Below are positions 26,353 to 36,346 of a stretch of DNA of 64,000 nucleotides, piece by piece. Made by a program: the position numbers and the translations under genes. A model generated the notes under the pieces. That model was not told where the DNA came from and did no database searches. It worked only from the letters and a program-made list of their open reading frames with translations. Source of the stretch: Tateyamaria omphalii (GTDB lineage: Bacteria > Pseudomonadota > Alphaproteobacteria > Rhodobacterales > Rhodobacteraceae); the NCBI RefSeq assembly GCF_014651375.1, contig NZ_BMWT01000003.1, forward strand, positions 558,001-622,000. Reading direction: 5' to 3'. Numbering within the stretch: the stretch's first letter is position 1; each line of letters begins with the position of its first letter.

Positions 26353-26401
26353 ATCGATCTCTTGTCAGCCGATCTGCTTGATCATTTTTGCACAGGTGTG
26401 T

Positions 26402-26421
26402 CGAAAATATTCTCATTTTCG
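26402..26421. promoter_or_regulatory. 20-bp palindrome between lysR and the DUF1330 gene
   Basis: CGAAAAT-ATTCTC-ATTTTCG has perfect 7-base arms around six bases, AT-rich, in a 126-base divergent gap. It is 50 bases from the lysR start and 57 bases from the start of the DUF1330 gene, the usual place for a LysR-type operator. Binding by this LysR is inference. Confidence 0.45.
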
Positions 26422-26478
26422 TCACATGGCCGGCATGGTCAAGATACTGGTGGACTTCATATGCAAAGGACCCAAGCC

Positions 26479-26760
26479 ATGACCACCCATGCCGTTGTAA
26501 TGCTGCGGATCACAAACCTCGAAAGCCTGACGCAGTATCGGGAAAAGGCGGCCGAGGCACTTGCGCGCCACGGTGGGGAAGTGCTTCAAGCCTCTCCTGA
26601 TCCTGTTGTGCTTGAAGGCGCACCTGTAATGCCGGACATGATTGCCATTTTGCGGTTTCCTGACCGGGCGAGGGCAGAAGCATGGAAAACCGACCCGGAA
26701 TTACAGAGCATACATGAGCTCAGGCGAGGCAGCGGGACATCAGATATTATTCTTATGTGA
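26479..26760 (+). CDS. DUF1330-like small protein
   Basis: 93 residues from ATG 26479, chosen because AAAGGA lies 8 bases upstream; another in-frame ATG is 18 bases earlier. The pattern VVMLRITNLESLTQYREKAA followed by VLEGAPVMPDMIAILRFPDR and AEAWKTDPELQ is that of DUF1330, a ferredoxin-like alpha/beta barrel related to dimeric ABM/monooxygenase-like folds. Biochemical role unknown. Divergent from lysR and probably its target. The next gene is 176 bases away with a strong hairpin in between. Confidence 0.75.
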   Translation: MTTHAVVMLRITNLESLTQYREKAAEALARHGGEVLQASPDPVVLEGAPVMPDMIAILRFPDRARAEAWKTDPELQSIHELRRGSGTSDIILM

Positions 26761-26813
26761 CGACACGTCCAAAATCCTTATTTGTGTCTGCACTTGCAAC
26801 GCAATTCTTACCC

Positions 26814-26844
26814 CGGTTCGAAAGGCAGCCAGCCTTTCGAACCG
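26814..26844. terminator. 13-bp perfect stem-loop downstream of the DUF1330 gene
   Basis: CGGTTCGAAAGGC (26814-26826) and GCCTTTCGAACCG (26832-26844) are exact complements around the loop AGCCA. It lies 53 bases after one stop codon and 92 bases before the next start, where a terminator would be expected, but no T-run follows on either strand. It might instead be an mRNA-stabilising hairpin or a regulator site. The GGTTCGA motif recalls a tRNA T-loop, but no other tRNA part is present. Confidence 0.45.
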
Positions 26845-26936
26845 TACTTGTTTACCCAAGGTCAGTATTTCGATATTTCCCATCGAGTTAGCTGCGCTAT
26901 ACTGCGCATGAAGAATGGCGCAGTGGACCCCGAACA

Positions 26937-27728
26937 ATGGCAGAATTTGCATTTGATTTTAGCCATACGGACGAGTTTGACAAACTGGCGCGGGCCGTGA
27001 AGGCAAAGTTGAGCTGCCGAACCGTAATGATAAGCGTGAAGCAGGATGACGCGCTGCTGGCATTGGGCCATTCCACGCGGTTGATACAGCTTGAGGATCG
27101 CTTATTCCCGGCACAGGACACGATTTGCACATATGTGATCCAAACCGGGGCACCGCTCCGGGTGGTTGATGTTCCAAGTCACAGCTGTTGGCGCCATGCA
27201 CCGGTGTCTACAACACTTGGGATCGGCGCCTATCTCGGGGTGCCCGTGCGATTAAATGAAGGTGAACCCATTGGAACCTTGTGCGCACTGTCAGATGCGC
27301 CGCGTATCTGGAACGACGAAGAGTTCGCCTATCTTGAGACAATTGCTGATCTGATCGGCAGCAAGATCGAGCGGCTTATGCTGCGTTACGAACAACAGGC
27401 GCTGAGCGATGCGCTGGCCGAAAACGATGCGATCCTGACCACTCTGGCGGAGACTAGCGGCAAGGCCATCACCGTTCACAATGATGCAGGCGAATTGGTC
27501 TTTGCCAACGCCGCGCTCAGGGCAGAGTTGGACCTGACGTATCAGGAACTTCTGACGCTGCCCCACGTTGCGCAACGGCTGGCTGACGACGGATCACGCT
27601 CAGGCGCGGTTTCCGTCAGCGCGCCGGGCAGGCCAAGTCACGCGTTGCACGTGCAGCTTTATGCGCCAAAGGAAGGACTGACCCTGGCCGAGTGGAGCCG
27701 GTCGGACGCGTCGATCACATTGATCTGA
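26937..27728 (+). CDS. GAF-domain sensor protein with PAS-like C-terminus
   Basis: 263 residues. Residues about 10-150 fit a GAF domain (RLFPAQDTICTYVIQTGAPLRVVDV, YLGVPVRLNEGEPIGTLCALSD), followed by a helical linker (RYEQQALSDALAENDAILTTL) and a PAS-like segment (GKAITVHNDAGELVFANAALRAE). No kinase, cyclase or DNA-binding domain follows, so the output must be a partner protein or the ligand response itself. Cys and His residues near SHSCWRHA could bind a ligand or metal. It stands alone just upstream of the nuo operon and may be in the same transcript, though a 148-base gap with a promoter-like sequence separates them. Confidence 0.75.
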   Translation: MAEFAFDFSHTDEFDKLARAVKAKLSCRTVMISVKQDDALLALGHSTRLIQLEDRLFPAQDTICTYVIQTGAPLRVVDVPSHSCWRHAPVSTTLGIGAYLGVPVRLNEGEPIGTLCALSDAPRIWNDEEFAYLETIADLIGSKIERLMLRYEQQALSDALAENDAILTTLAETSGKAITVHNDAGELVFANAALRAELDLTYQELLTLPHVAQRLADDGSRSGAVSVSAPGRPSHALHVQLYAPKEGLTLAEWSRSDASITLI

Positions 27729-27782
27729 ATACGCTGCGGCGAAATCACCCGGAGAATTCGGTCACTTCCGGTCCTGGCTTTA

Positions 27783-27811
27783 TTGACCCTGCCGGGTGGC
27801 GCGCGTAAACC
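27783..27811 (+). promoter_or_regulatory. Candidate promoter of the nuo operon
   Basis: TTGACC at 27783-27788 and TAAACC at 27806-27811 are separated by 17 bases, 66 bases upstream of the nuoA start codon. It is the best sigma-70-like pair in the gap between the GAF gene and nuoA. The -10 element is weak. Confidence 0.4.
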
Positions 27812-27876
27812 CTTGTAAGCCAAACCTGCCACTTGACCTGGCGCATTCACACCCGCGCCAAGAAAAGGAGCCCACC

Positions 27877-29370
<1,494 letters not shown>

Positions 29371-29374
<4 letters not shown>

Positions 29375-29979
29375 GCGAAGCAATGACCGAACTTGGCACC
29401 TATCTCGAAGCCAAGCGCCCCGATTGCGTGCTGGCCTGGGATGTCACCCATGGTGAACTGAACGTTGACGTGGCGCCCTCCAGTCTGACCGGCTTCGTCG
29501 AGTTCCTGACCAGCGACAGCACCTGCCGGTTCTCGACACTCGTGGACATCACCGGCGTGGACTATCCCGGCCGGGCCAAGCGGTTCGACGTCGTCTACCA
29601 CTTCCTGTCGATGTACCAGAACCACCGCATCCGCCTGCGCGTGTCGATCCGCGAAGATCAGATCGTGCCGTCCCTGGTGGACGTCCACCCCTCGGCCAAC
29701 TGGTTTGAACGCGAAGTGTTCGACATGTTCGGCATCCTGTTCTCCGGCCACCCGGACCTGCGGCGCATCCTGACGGATTACGGCTTCCGCGGCTATCCGC
29801 TGCGCAAGGATTTCCCGACGACGGGCTATACCGAAGTGCGCTATGACGAGGCCGAAAAGCGCGTCGTCTACGAACCCGTCAGCCTCGTTCAGGAATACCG
29901 CCAGTTCGACTTCATGTCGCCCTGGGAAGGGGCCGAATACATCCTTCCGGGGGACGAGAAAGAAGCGGAGGCGAAGTAG
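29371..29979 (+). CDS. nuoC: NADH-quinone oxidoreductase subunit C
   Basis: 202 residues; separate from NuoD, unlike the fused NuoCD of Escherichia coli. The 30-kDa-subunit signature is seen as [32 protein letters not shown] split over about residues 110-140, followed by GYPLRKDFP. It sits in the peripheral arm between NuoB, NuoD and NuoI. The start overlaps the upstream gene and the TAG stop overlaps the GTG of the next small gene. Confidence 0.96.
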
Positions 29980-30152
29980 TGGAAATGCTCTGGTGGCTTT
30001 TGATCGCAGCGGCAAGCATCATCCCGATGTTCAAGCTGCTGCCCCATTTCGGGCTCAACCAATACTGGGCTCTGTTCTGCATCCTGCCGGTGGGCACCAT
30101 CGTGCTGCTCTGGGTGATGGCGATGAAGCTGCAAGAGTTGGAGAAGCGGTAA
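29979..30152 (+). CDS. 57-residue two-helix membrane protein in the nuo operon
   Basis: Too short to appear in most automatic calls. GTG 29979 overlaps the nuoC stop (TAGTG) and has GGAGG 7 bases upstream; the stop overlaps the next ATG (TAATG). The product begins MEMLWWLLIAAASIIPMFKL and continues with a second hydrophobic stretch (YWALFCILPVGTIVLLWVMA) and a charged tail KLQELEKR. Two transmembrane helices with a short loop are clear. A subunit-like or assembly role for complex I is possible; there is no family evidence. Confidence 0.6.
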   Translation: MEMLWWLLIAAASIIPMFKLLPHFGLNQYWALFCILPVGTIVLLWVMAMKLQELEKR

Positions 30153-30295
30153 TGGTGCCTCCATCTGGCGTATTTTATCTTTTCGGCGTCATAATCCTCT
30201 TGGTCATATTCGTCGGCATAATTGCGGTGTTTCTTGGCATCGCGCGCCTTTCTCGCCTACTCGGTTCTAGATTTTGCCTAGGAGACAGACAATGA
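30152..30295 (+). CDS. 47-residue single-helix membrane peptide in the nuo operon
   Basis: ATG 30152 overlaps the preceding stop by one base, and the TGA overlaps the nuoD start (ATGATGA). The product [20 protein letters not shown] continues hydrophobic to about residue 32 and ends with a basic tail ([10 protein letters not shown]), so one helix with cytoplasmic C-terminus is expected. Codons such as ATA, GTA and TTT make it less GC-biased than nuoC and nuoD. Support is the coupling at both ends and the protein-like composition; it could also be chance. Confidence 0.45.
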   Translation: MVPPSGVFYLFGVIILLVIFVGIIAVFLGIARLSRLLGSRFCLGDRQ

Positions 30296-31509
30296 TGGAC
30301 GGCTCCAAATTCGACGACGCTCTCACGGGCGAGCAGAAAATCCGCAACTTCAACATCAACTTCGGCCCGCAACACCCTGCGGCGCATGGGGTTCTGCGGC
30401 TTGTGCTGGAACTGGATGGTGAGATCGTGGAACGCTGCGACCCGCATATCGGCCTGCTGCACCGTGGCACCGAAAAGCTGATGGAGTCGCGGACCTACCT
30501 TCAAAACCTGCCCTATTTCGACCGGCTCGACTACGTGGCGCCTATGAACCAGGAACACGCCTGGTGCCTGGCCATCGAAAAGCTGACGGGCGTGGAAGTG
30601 CCCCGCCGCGCATCCCTGATCCGCGTGCTGTTTTGCGAGATTGGCCGCGTCCTGAACCACCTCCTGAACATCACCACCCAAGCGCTCGACGTGGGCGCGC
30701 TCACGCCGCCGCTTTGGGGCTTTGAAGAGCGTGAAGAACTGATGATCTTCTACGAAAGAGCGTGTGGCGCACGTCTGCACGCGGCTTATTTCCGGCCCGG
30801 CGGTGTCCATCAGGATCTGCCGCCCGAACTGCTCGATGATATCGAGCAATGGGCGCACAAGTTCATGTCGGGCTTCATGGTCGACATTGACGGGCTGTTG
30901 ACAGAAAACCGCATTTTCAAACAGCGCAACGCCGACATCGGTATCGTGACCGAAGACGATATCCTGAAATATGGCTTCTCGGGCGTCATGGTACGAGGCA
31001 GTGGGCTGGCTTGGGATCTGCGCCGGTCGCAACCCTATGAATGCTACGACGAGTTCGATTTCCAGATACCCGTGGGCAAGAACGGCGACTGCTATGACCG
31101 GTACCTCGTCCGCATGGAAGAAATGCGCCAGTCGGTGTCGATCATCAAGCAGGCCATTGCCAAATTGCGCGATTGCCCCGGTGACGTGTTGGCGCGCGGC
31201 AAGATCACACCACCGTCGCGCACCGACATGAAAACGTCGATGGAAGCGCTGATCCACCACTTCAAGCTCTACACTGAAGGGTTCCATGTGCCTGAAGGCG
31301 AGGTCTATTGTGCGGTTGAGGCCCCCAAGGGCGAGTTCGGCGTGTACCTTGTGGCCGACGGCACCAACAAACCCTACCGCTGCAAAATCCGTGCGCCTGG
31401 TTTCCTGCATTTGCAGGCGATGGACTATATCTCGAAAGGGCACCAACTGGCAGACGTGGCCGCGATCATTGGCACGATGGACGTGGTGTTCGGAGAGATC
31501 GACCGGTGA
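30292..31509 (+). CDS. nuoD: NADH-quinone oxidoreductase subunit D
   Basis: 405 residues from ATG 30292. The 49-kDa subunit that forms the quinone pocket with NuoB. Seen are [20 protein letters not shown] with the quinone-binding His in the loop, [31 protein letters not shown], and the C-terminal [20 protein letters not shown] with DVVFGEIDR as the last residues, all standard. Related to the large subunit of NiFe hydrogenases but without the metal cysteines. AGGAGAC lies 5-7 bases upstream of the start. The stop overlaps the GTG of the next gene. Confidence 0.97.
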   Translation: MMDGSKFDDALTGEQKIRNFNINFGPQHPAAHGVLRLVLELDGEIVERCDPHIGLLHRGTEKLMESRTYLQNLPYFDRLDYVAPMNQEHAWCLAIEKLTGVEVPRRASLIRVLFCEIGRVLNHLLNITTQALDVGALTPPLWGFEEREELMIFYERACGARLHAAYFRPGGVHQDLPPELLDDIEQWAHKFMSGFMVDIDGLLTENRIFKQRNADIGIVTEDDILKYGFSGVMVRGSGLAWDLRRSQPYECYDEFDFQIPVGKNGDCYDRYLVRMEEMRQSVSIIKQAIAKLRDCPGDVLARGKITPPSRTDMKTSMEALIHHFKLYTEGFHVPEGEVYCAVEAPKGEFGVYLVADGTNKPYRCKIRAPGFLHLQAMDYISKGHQLADVAAIIGTMDVVFGEIDR

Positions 31510-31871
31510 AGATCGCAACTATTTTTCTGGCCTCAGTCCTTGCGTCGCCAATTCATGCTCAAGCTCCGGATCGATTGAAGGAACGCGTACGGTCTGTGGA
31601 TCAGGCTGCTGTACAGAAAACGTACTTGCAGGTTTTGCGCGATTTTGGCTGCCAGGTTGATAATTCGGATGTTTCAGAGCGGGTTGCACATGGGCGCTTG
31701 ATGGTGGACGAGGTGTTTGACTTGGCGAAAATACCGAAACGACATCGTGACAACCAAGACCTTCGCAATATCGCGTTGGAGCCCGTCGATGATGCCGTAT
31801 TCGCTTTGGAACGAGCAGGGCACCTCAAGTTCAATGGGGCAACTTCCGTGATTTCTGTCACGGAGTGTTAG
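31506..31871 (+). CDS. Unknown secreted protein between nuoD and nuoE
   Basis: 121 residues from a GTG overlapping the nuoD stop. A signal peptide ([18 protein letters not shown], cut after IHA) precedes a small, mostly helical, charged domain with two cysteines (DFGCQVDN and the C-terminal VTEC). GC is low: 92 of 180 bases in the three rows I counted (31561-31680 and 31741-31800). No family recognised. A 58-base gap then leads to nuoE, one of the few non-coupled junctions in the operon. Confidence 0.65.
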   Translation: MKIATIFLASVLASPIHAQAPDRLKERVRSVDQAAVQKTYLQVLRDFGCQVDNSDVSERVAHGRLMVDEVFDLAKIPKRHRDNQDLRNIALEPVDDAVFALERAGHLKFNGATSVISVTEC

Positions 31872-31929
31872 GCCACTCAAAGGTACTTACAATCCCGCGC
31901 CCGATATGGGGTGGATGAGGAAAAAGAAC

Positions 31930-33093
31930 ATGCTGCGCAGACTACATTCTGACCAACCTGATAGCTTCGCCTTTACACCAGACAACAAGGCGTGGGCCGA
32001 AGCACAGATCACCAAGTATCCCGATGGCCGTCAGGCATCGGCCATCATTCCGCTGCTCTGGCGTGCACAGGAACAAGAGGGTTGGTTGACCCGCCCGGCG
32101 ATCGAAACTGTCGCGGACATGCTTGACCTTGCCTATATCCGTGCGCTCGAAGTGGCTTCCTTCTACTTCATGTTCCAGCTGCAACCCGTTGGCTCTGTTG
32201 CACATATTCAGGTTTGCGGCACCACGTCTTGCATGATCTGTGGCGCCGAAGATCTTGTGGCCGTTTGTAAGGAAAAAATCGCCCCAAAAGCGCACCAGCT
32301 CTCTGCCGACGGCAAGTTCAGCTGGGAAGAAGTCGAATGTCTTGGCTCCTGCGCCAATGCGCCCATGGCGCAGATTGGCAAGGACTACTACGAGGACCTG
32401 ACCGCTGCTCGCATGGGTGAAATGATCGACGAATTGGCGAAGGGCGAGGTGCCGACCCCCGGCCCACAGAACGGTCGTTATGCGTCTGAACCTCTCGGCG
32501 GTCTGACCAGCCTCAAGGATTTCGATAGCGGGCACACCAAATATAATGCATCTGTCCAACTGGCGACGGATATTGGCGACACGGTTAAACGTATCGAGGG
32601 GACCGAAGTGCCGTTGCTCGCCCCATGGGGCAAGGCGAACGCGTCGGCAGATGCCAGTAACGCCAATGAAAAGCCTGCTGCCAAGGCTGTGAAAAAGACA
32701 CCTGCGAAGGCGGCAAAACCTAAGGCAAAGCCCAAAGCGGACGCCTCGGTAACCAAAAATAAATCTGATAAGAAACAATCAGATACGGCTGTCCCCGCGG
32801 GGACAAAACCGGCGCTGCTTTCAGAAGCCCGCGAAGGTGGGGCGGACGACCTGAAGCTGATCAAAGGTGTCGGACCGGGCCTTGAGAAAGAATTGAACGC
32901 GGCGGGCGTGTTTCATTTTGACCAGATTGCATCTTGGACTGCAGACGAAGTGGCCTGGGCCGATCAACACCTCGTGCGCTTCAAGGGACGGGTCAGCCGT
33001 GACAGCTGGGTCACGCAAGCACAGGCCCTCTCACGGGGAGAAGACACAGAATTTTCCCAACGCGCGAAAAAAGACGATATCTATAAGGAATAA
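31930..33093 (+). CDS. nuoE: NADH-quinone oxidoreductase subunit E with C-terminal helix-hairpin-helix extension
   Basis: 387 residues from ATG 31930 (GAGG 9 bases upstream). Residues 1-165 are the normal thioredoxin-like 24-kDa subunit with 2Fe-2S ligands Cys96, Cys101, Cys137 and Cys141 ([20 protein letters not shown]). The usual subunit is about 160-240 residues. Here an Ala/Lys-rich linker (about 225-285) and a 93-residue helix-hairpin-helix-like domain follow ([38 protein letters not shown]). The same domain ends the next gene product. Long NuoE proteins are known in Rhodobacter relatives. The extension's job is unknown; such folds usually contact nucleic acid or protein. Confidence 0.95.
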   Translation: MLRRLHSDQPDSFAFTPDNKAWAEAQITKYPDGRQASAIIPLLWRAQEQEGWLTRPAIETVADMLDLAYIRALEVASFYFMFQLQPVGSVAHIQVCGTTSCMICGAEDLVAVCKEKIAPKAHQLSADGKFSWEEVECLGSCANAPMAQIGKDYYEDLTAARMGEMIDELAKGEVPTPGPQNGRYASEPLGGLTSLKDFDSGHTKYNASVQLATDIGDTVKRIEGTEVPLLAPWGKANASADASNANEKPAAKAVKKTPAKAAKPKAKPKADASVTKNKSDKKQSDTAVPAGTKPALLSEAREGGADDLKLIKGVGPGLEKELNAAGVFHFDQIASWTADEVAWADQHLVRFKGRVSRDSWVTQAQALSRGEDTEFSQRAKKDDIYKE

Positions 33094-33119
33094 CATCCTT
33101 AAACGGGAGAGGTATCGTA

Positions 33120-33893
33120 ATGAACAAGAACGAGGGAATGATCAGCTGCGCCGTGGGTTGCTGGCTGGTCGCGCTGCTGGGCGGCGTTTTGGCAGCAATG
33201 CTACTAATGGTGCTGGGCGGTTGGACCTTTATGCAAGGCGTGTTTATGGGCGTCGTTGTGTTTGTGGTCGCCGGAGCGCTTCTCAGCTGGATTATTTGCA
33301 AGCCGTTGCCCGCAGCTGGCGAAGCGTCGATTGAGCAGGCCAAACCAGCCGATGCGGCAAAGCCCGCAGCGCAAGCGGCAGCTCCGGTTGCTGCAACATC
33401 GACAGCTGCAGCGGCAGAACCAGAGATAAAACCTTCGACCCCATTGCCGGGGGAGGCCGATCTGGCTGAGCGCAAGGGCGAATGGAAGTACGAGGCGGAG
33501 CCCAAGGCAAAGGAAAAGCCGAAGGCAAAGAAAGCTGCCAAAAAACCGGCTGCCAAGAAAGCCACCAAGTCAAAAGCTGAAACACCTGCCTCCGCTGCGG
33601 GCGAGGGAACCAAGCCCCAGACACTGTCCGCTGCGCGCGACGGTGGGCCTGACAATCTGAAAGAGATCAAAGGCGTTGGGCCGAAGCTGGAAGCGCTTTT
33701 GCACTCAATGGGCTTCTACCATTTCGATCAGGTTGCCAGCTGGGGTGCCGACGAGGTGGCTTGGGTCGATCAGAACCTGCAAGGCTTCAAGGGGCGTGTC
33801 AGCCGCGATGATTGGGTTTCGCAGGCCAAAATCCTTGCCGAAGGGGGCGAAACCGAGTTTTCCAAGAAAGTCGGTAAGGGCGACGTCTACTAA
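33120..33893 (+). CDS. Membrane protein with NuoE-like helix-hairpin-helix C-terminus
   Basis: 257 residues; GGGAGAG upstream of ATG 33120. Two transmembrane helices (about 8-32 and 38-60) are followed by a long Ala/Pro/Lys-rich tether (residues about 65-165, with repeated PKAKEKPKAKKAAKKPAAKK-type sequence) and a 93-residue terminal domain (LKEIKGVGPKLEALLHSMG, FDQVASWGADEVAWVDQNL). By my alignment 58 of 93 residues are identical to the NuoE tail, so the domain was duplicated between neighbours. The layout suggests a membrane-anchored partner holding the same contact surface as NuoE. Function unproven. Confidence 0.85.
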   Translation: MNKNEGMISCAVGCWLVALLGGVLAAMLLMVLGGWTFMQGVFMGVVVFVVAGALLSWIICKPLPAAGEASIEQAKPADAAKPAAQAAAPVAATSTAAAAEPEIKPSTPLPGEADLAERKGEWKYEAEPKAKEKPKAKKAAKKPAAKKATKSKAETPASAAGEGTKPQTLSAARDGGPDNLKEIKGVGPKLEALLHSMGFYHFDQVASWGADEVAWVDQNLQGFKGRVSRDDWVSQAKILAEGGETEFSKKVGKGDVY

Positions 33894-33896
33894 CGC

Positions 33897-34115
33897 ATGT
33901 CCGATCATCTTGATCCAAAACTGGCCCGGCAGGGCCGTATCGCGGCCCTTGTCATAGCAGGGGCCGCTTTGTTGTCGGTGTTCGCACCGGTGATTGTGCA
34001 GGGCTTTGGTTTGCCCGCGCGTTACGAAATTCTGATTTTGCTTTTTGCCTTGGCTGCGTTCATTTGGTCTCTGGTGGTTGCCATCAGGATTTGGCAAAAG
34101 AGCCGTGACAATTGA
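33897..34115 (+). CDS. DUF5337-type small membrane protein
   Basis: 72 residues, two transmembrane helices (LARQGRIAALVIAGAALLSV; ILILLFALAAFIWSLVVAIR) and short charged ends. I recall this family (DUF5337) as a Rhodobacteraceae protein encoded next to nuoF; naming is from memory. It starts 3 bases after the previous stop. An accessory or assembly role in complex I is possible from context only. Confidence 0.75.
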   Translation: MSDHLDPKLARQGRIAALVIAGAALLSVFAPVIVQGFGLPARYEILILLFALAAFIWSLVVAIRIWQKSRDN

Positions 34116-34154
34116 TAGCCCCGCGCAGGGCTTGCGAGGCAAAGGATAATACCC

Positions 34155-35435
34155 ATGCTGGCTGACAAGGATCGCATCTTTACCAATATCTACGGCATGC
34201 ATGATCGCACGCTGAAAGGTGCGCGGGCACGTGGGCATTGGGATGGCACGGACAAGCTGATCCAGAAGGGTCGTGATTGGATCGTGCAAGAGATGAAGGA
34301 CAGCGGCCTGCGCGGTCGTGGTGGTGCTGGTTTTCCCACCGGTCTGAAATGGTCCTTCATGCCCAAGGAAAGTGATGGTCGCCCCAGCTACCTTGTTGTA
34401 AACGCTGATGAATCCGAGCCGGGCACGTGCAAGGACCGCGAGATCATGCGCCATGATCCGCATACACTGGTCGAAGGGTGTTTGATTGCGTCCTTCGCGA
34501 TGAATGCAAACGCCTGCTACATTTACATCCGCGGCGAATACATCCGGGAAAAGGAAGCGCTGCAGGCGGCTATCGACGAAGCCTATGACGCCGGTCTGGT
34601 GGGCAAGAACGCCGCAGGCTCCGGTTGGGATTTCGACATTTACCTGCACCACGGGGCAGGGGCCTATATCTGCGGTGAGGAAACCGCACTGCTTGAATCG
34701 CTTGAAGGCAAGAAGGGCATGCCTCGCATGAAGCCGCCATTCCCGGCGGGCGCGGGTCTGTATGGCTGCCCGACCACGGTGAACAATGTTGAATCCATTG
34801 CGGTTGTTCCGACGATCCTGCGCCGTGGTGCGTCGTGGTTCTCTGGCTTTGGTCGTGCAAACAATGCCGGGACCAAGCTGTTCGCTATCTCGGGCCATGT
34901 GAACAACCCCTGTGTGGTCGAAGAGGCGATGTCCATCACCTTCGAAGAGTTGATCGAAAAGCATTGCGGCGGCATTCGCGGTGGCTGGGATAACCTCAAG
35001 GCCGTGATTCCTGGTGGGTCGTCTGTTCCCTGCGTGCGCGGGGAGAAGATGAAAGACGCCATTATGGACTTCGACTATCTGCGGAATGATCTGCAGTCGG
35101 GTCTGGGCACGGCGGCGGTGATCGTGATGGATCAGAGCACAGATATCATCAAGGCGATCTGGCGGTTGTCCAAGTTCTACAAGCATGAGTCTTGCGGTCA
35201 GTGCACGCCTTGTCGTGAAGGCACGGGCTGGATGATGCGCGTGATGGAGCGGCTGGTGTACGGCGAGGCGGATGTCGAGGAGATCGACATGCTGCTGGAC
35301 GTGACCAAGCAAGTTGAAGGCCATACGATTTGTGCGTTGGGTGATGCTGCCGCGTGGCCGATCCAGGGGCTGATCCGGAACTTCCGGGATGAGATCGAAG
35401 ATCGGATTGCAGGCAAGCGGATCGCGGCAGAGTGA
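34155..35435 (+). CDS. nuoF: NADH-quinone oxidoreductase subunit F (NADH-binding)
   Basis: 426 residues. Binds NADH and FMN at the tip of the peripheral arm and carries 4Fe-4S cluster N3. The FMN/NADH loop is [18 protein letters not shown], followed by [16 protein letters not shown] and [13 protein letters not shown]; the cluster cysteines are in [19 protein letters not shown], with the fourth in [18 protein letters not shown]. Length is standard. The stop overlaps the next ATG by one base (TGATG). Confidence 0.97.
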   Translation: MLADKDRIFTNIYGMHDRTLKGARARGHWDGTDKLIQKGRDWIVQEMKDSGLRGRGGAGFPTGLKWSFMPKESDGRPSYLVVNADESEPGTCKDREIMRHDPHTLVEGCLIASFAMNANACYIYIRGEYIREKEALQAAIDEAYDAGLVGKNAAGSGWDFDIYLHHGAGAYICGEETALLESLEGKKGMPRMKPPFPAGAGLYGCPTTVNNVESIAVVPTILRRGASWFSGFGRANNAGTKLFAISGHVNNPCVVEEAMSITFEELIEKHCGGIRGGWDNLKAVIPGGSSVPCVRGEKMKDAIMDFDYLRNDLQSGLGTAAVIVMDQSTDIIKAIWRLSKFYKHESCGQCTPCREGTGWMMRVMERLVYGEADVEEIDMLLDVTKQVEGHTICALGDAAAWPIQGLIRNFRDEIEDRIAGKRIAAE

Positions 35436-35836
35436 TGCTGCGCATACTGACCGTTTGCGTTGGGCTTGTCGCAGGGTCTTCCGCCGTTGCTTTGGAAATG
35501 AACTCCACCGAAAGAGCTATGGCTGGCCTGATGGTCGCGCGAATGCTGCAAAACGATTGTAAACCGGATGTCACTTGGGCAGGTCAATCCGGTGCGACAA
35601 CCTTCTACGCAAAGAACTTCAATGTTCTTGTCGCCGAAGGCCATTCGAAATCGGCGCTGCGGAAGTTTGAGCGACATAGGACGAAATGGTTGCAAGCCTC
35701 CATCGCTTGGATGGAAGACGCTGGTATCAAACTCGCAGGCCTATCCCGGGAACAGGTACGAGATGCAGGTTGCGATTGGGCGTCTTCAATCTCTGGGACC
35801 AATCACCCAGCCGGGCGGTTTCTTAAAAGCAAGTGA
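35435..35836 (+). CDS. Unknown secreted protein after nuoF
   Basis: 133 residues from ATG 35435, coupled to the nuoF stop. A signal peptide ([19 protein letters not shown]) is followed by a helical domain with two cysteines (LQNDCKPDVTW and RDAGCDWASS) and several tryptophans. The pair of cysteines separated by about 65 residues suggests a disulfide in the periplasm. No family recognised. One of eight exported products I find in this operon. Confidence 0.65.
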   Translation: MLRILTVCVGLVAGSSAVALEMNSTERAMAGLMVARMLQNDCKPDVTWAGQSGATTFYAKNFNVLVAEGHSKSALRKFERHRTKWLQASIAWMEDAGIKLAGLSREQVRDAGCDWASSISGTNHPAGRFLKSK

Positions 35837-35869
35837 CACAGAGCGTTGTGTGTGAGCGGGTTCTGAACA

Positions 35870-36346
35870 ATGCACCTGGCTGAGTTCAACATCGGCACTC
35901 TGAAGTACGATTGGGAAGACCCGCGCGTTGCAGACTTTCTGAACAACCTCGATCGCGTCTATGACATCGCGCGTCGCTCGCCGGGTTATGTCTGGCATTT
36001 GGAAGGCGAGGAGATGGAGGCGGCACAGCTTGACCCCCATGGCCCGCTGGGTGGCAATCCACGCACGGCTAGTACGCTATCGGTTTGGAAAGACGTTGAA
36101 AGCCTGCGCAATTTCACCTTCAGCACCGTTCATAAGCAGTTCTATGACCGCAAAGGTGAATGGTACGATCCAGATCAGGGTTTGCGCTTTGTCATGTGGT
36201 GGGTGCCCGACGGGCACAAACCGACAGTCAAGGAAGCAATCGACCGCTTCCATCATCTTGAAAAGCATGGCAATACGGACATTGCCTTTGGCTGGGACTA
36301 CCCGGCACATCGAAGCGTTGACCCCGGGGGGAGGAGACTGCAGTGA
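35870..36346 (+). CDS. DUF3291 protein
   Basis: 158 residues. The start MHLAEFNIGTLKYDWEDPRVADF and the phrases RSPGYVWHLEGEE, TLSVWKDVESLRNFTF and RFVMWWVPDGHKPT are typical of DUF3291, a ferredoxin-like alpha/beta barrel family related to ABM-type monooxygenases and heme-degrading proteins. Activity is not established. No signal peptide, so cytoplasmic. Its GTG-coupled partner downstream is a lipoprotein. It is not known as a complex I component. Confidence 0.8.
   Translation: MHLAEFNIGTLKYDWEDPRVADFLNNLDRVYDIARRSPGYVWHLEGEEMEAAQLDPHGPLGGNPRTASTLSVWKDVESLRNFTFSTVHKQFYDRKGEWYDPDQGLRFVMWWVPDGHKPTVKEAIDRFHHLEKHGNTDIAFGWDYPAHRSVDPGGRRLQ

Noticed and set aside
26814-26844. GGTTCGA motif resembling a tRNA T-loop
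   Set aside because: No acceptor, D or anticodon arm can be drawn around it; it is simply a palindromic hairpin.
30175-31518. 447-codon open frame on the minus strand opposite nuoD
   Set aside because: It is a mirror of nuoD in GC-rich codons; the product has low-complexity charged sequence with no domain, while nuoD is certain.
33705-35324. 539-codon open frame on the minus strand opposite nuoF
   Set aside because: Overlaps nuoF and its neighbours completely and has no recognisable motif; typical antisense frame in high-GC DNA.
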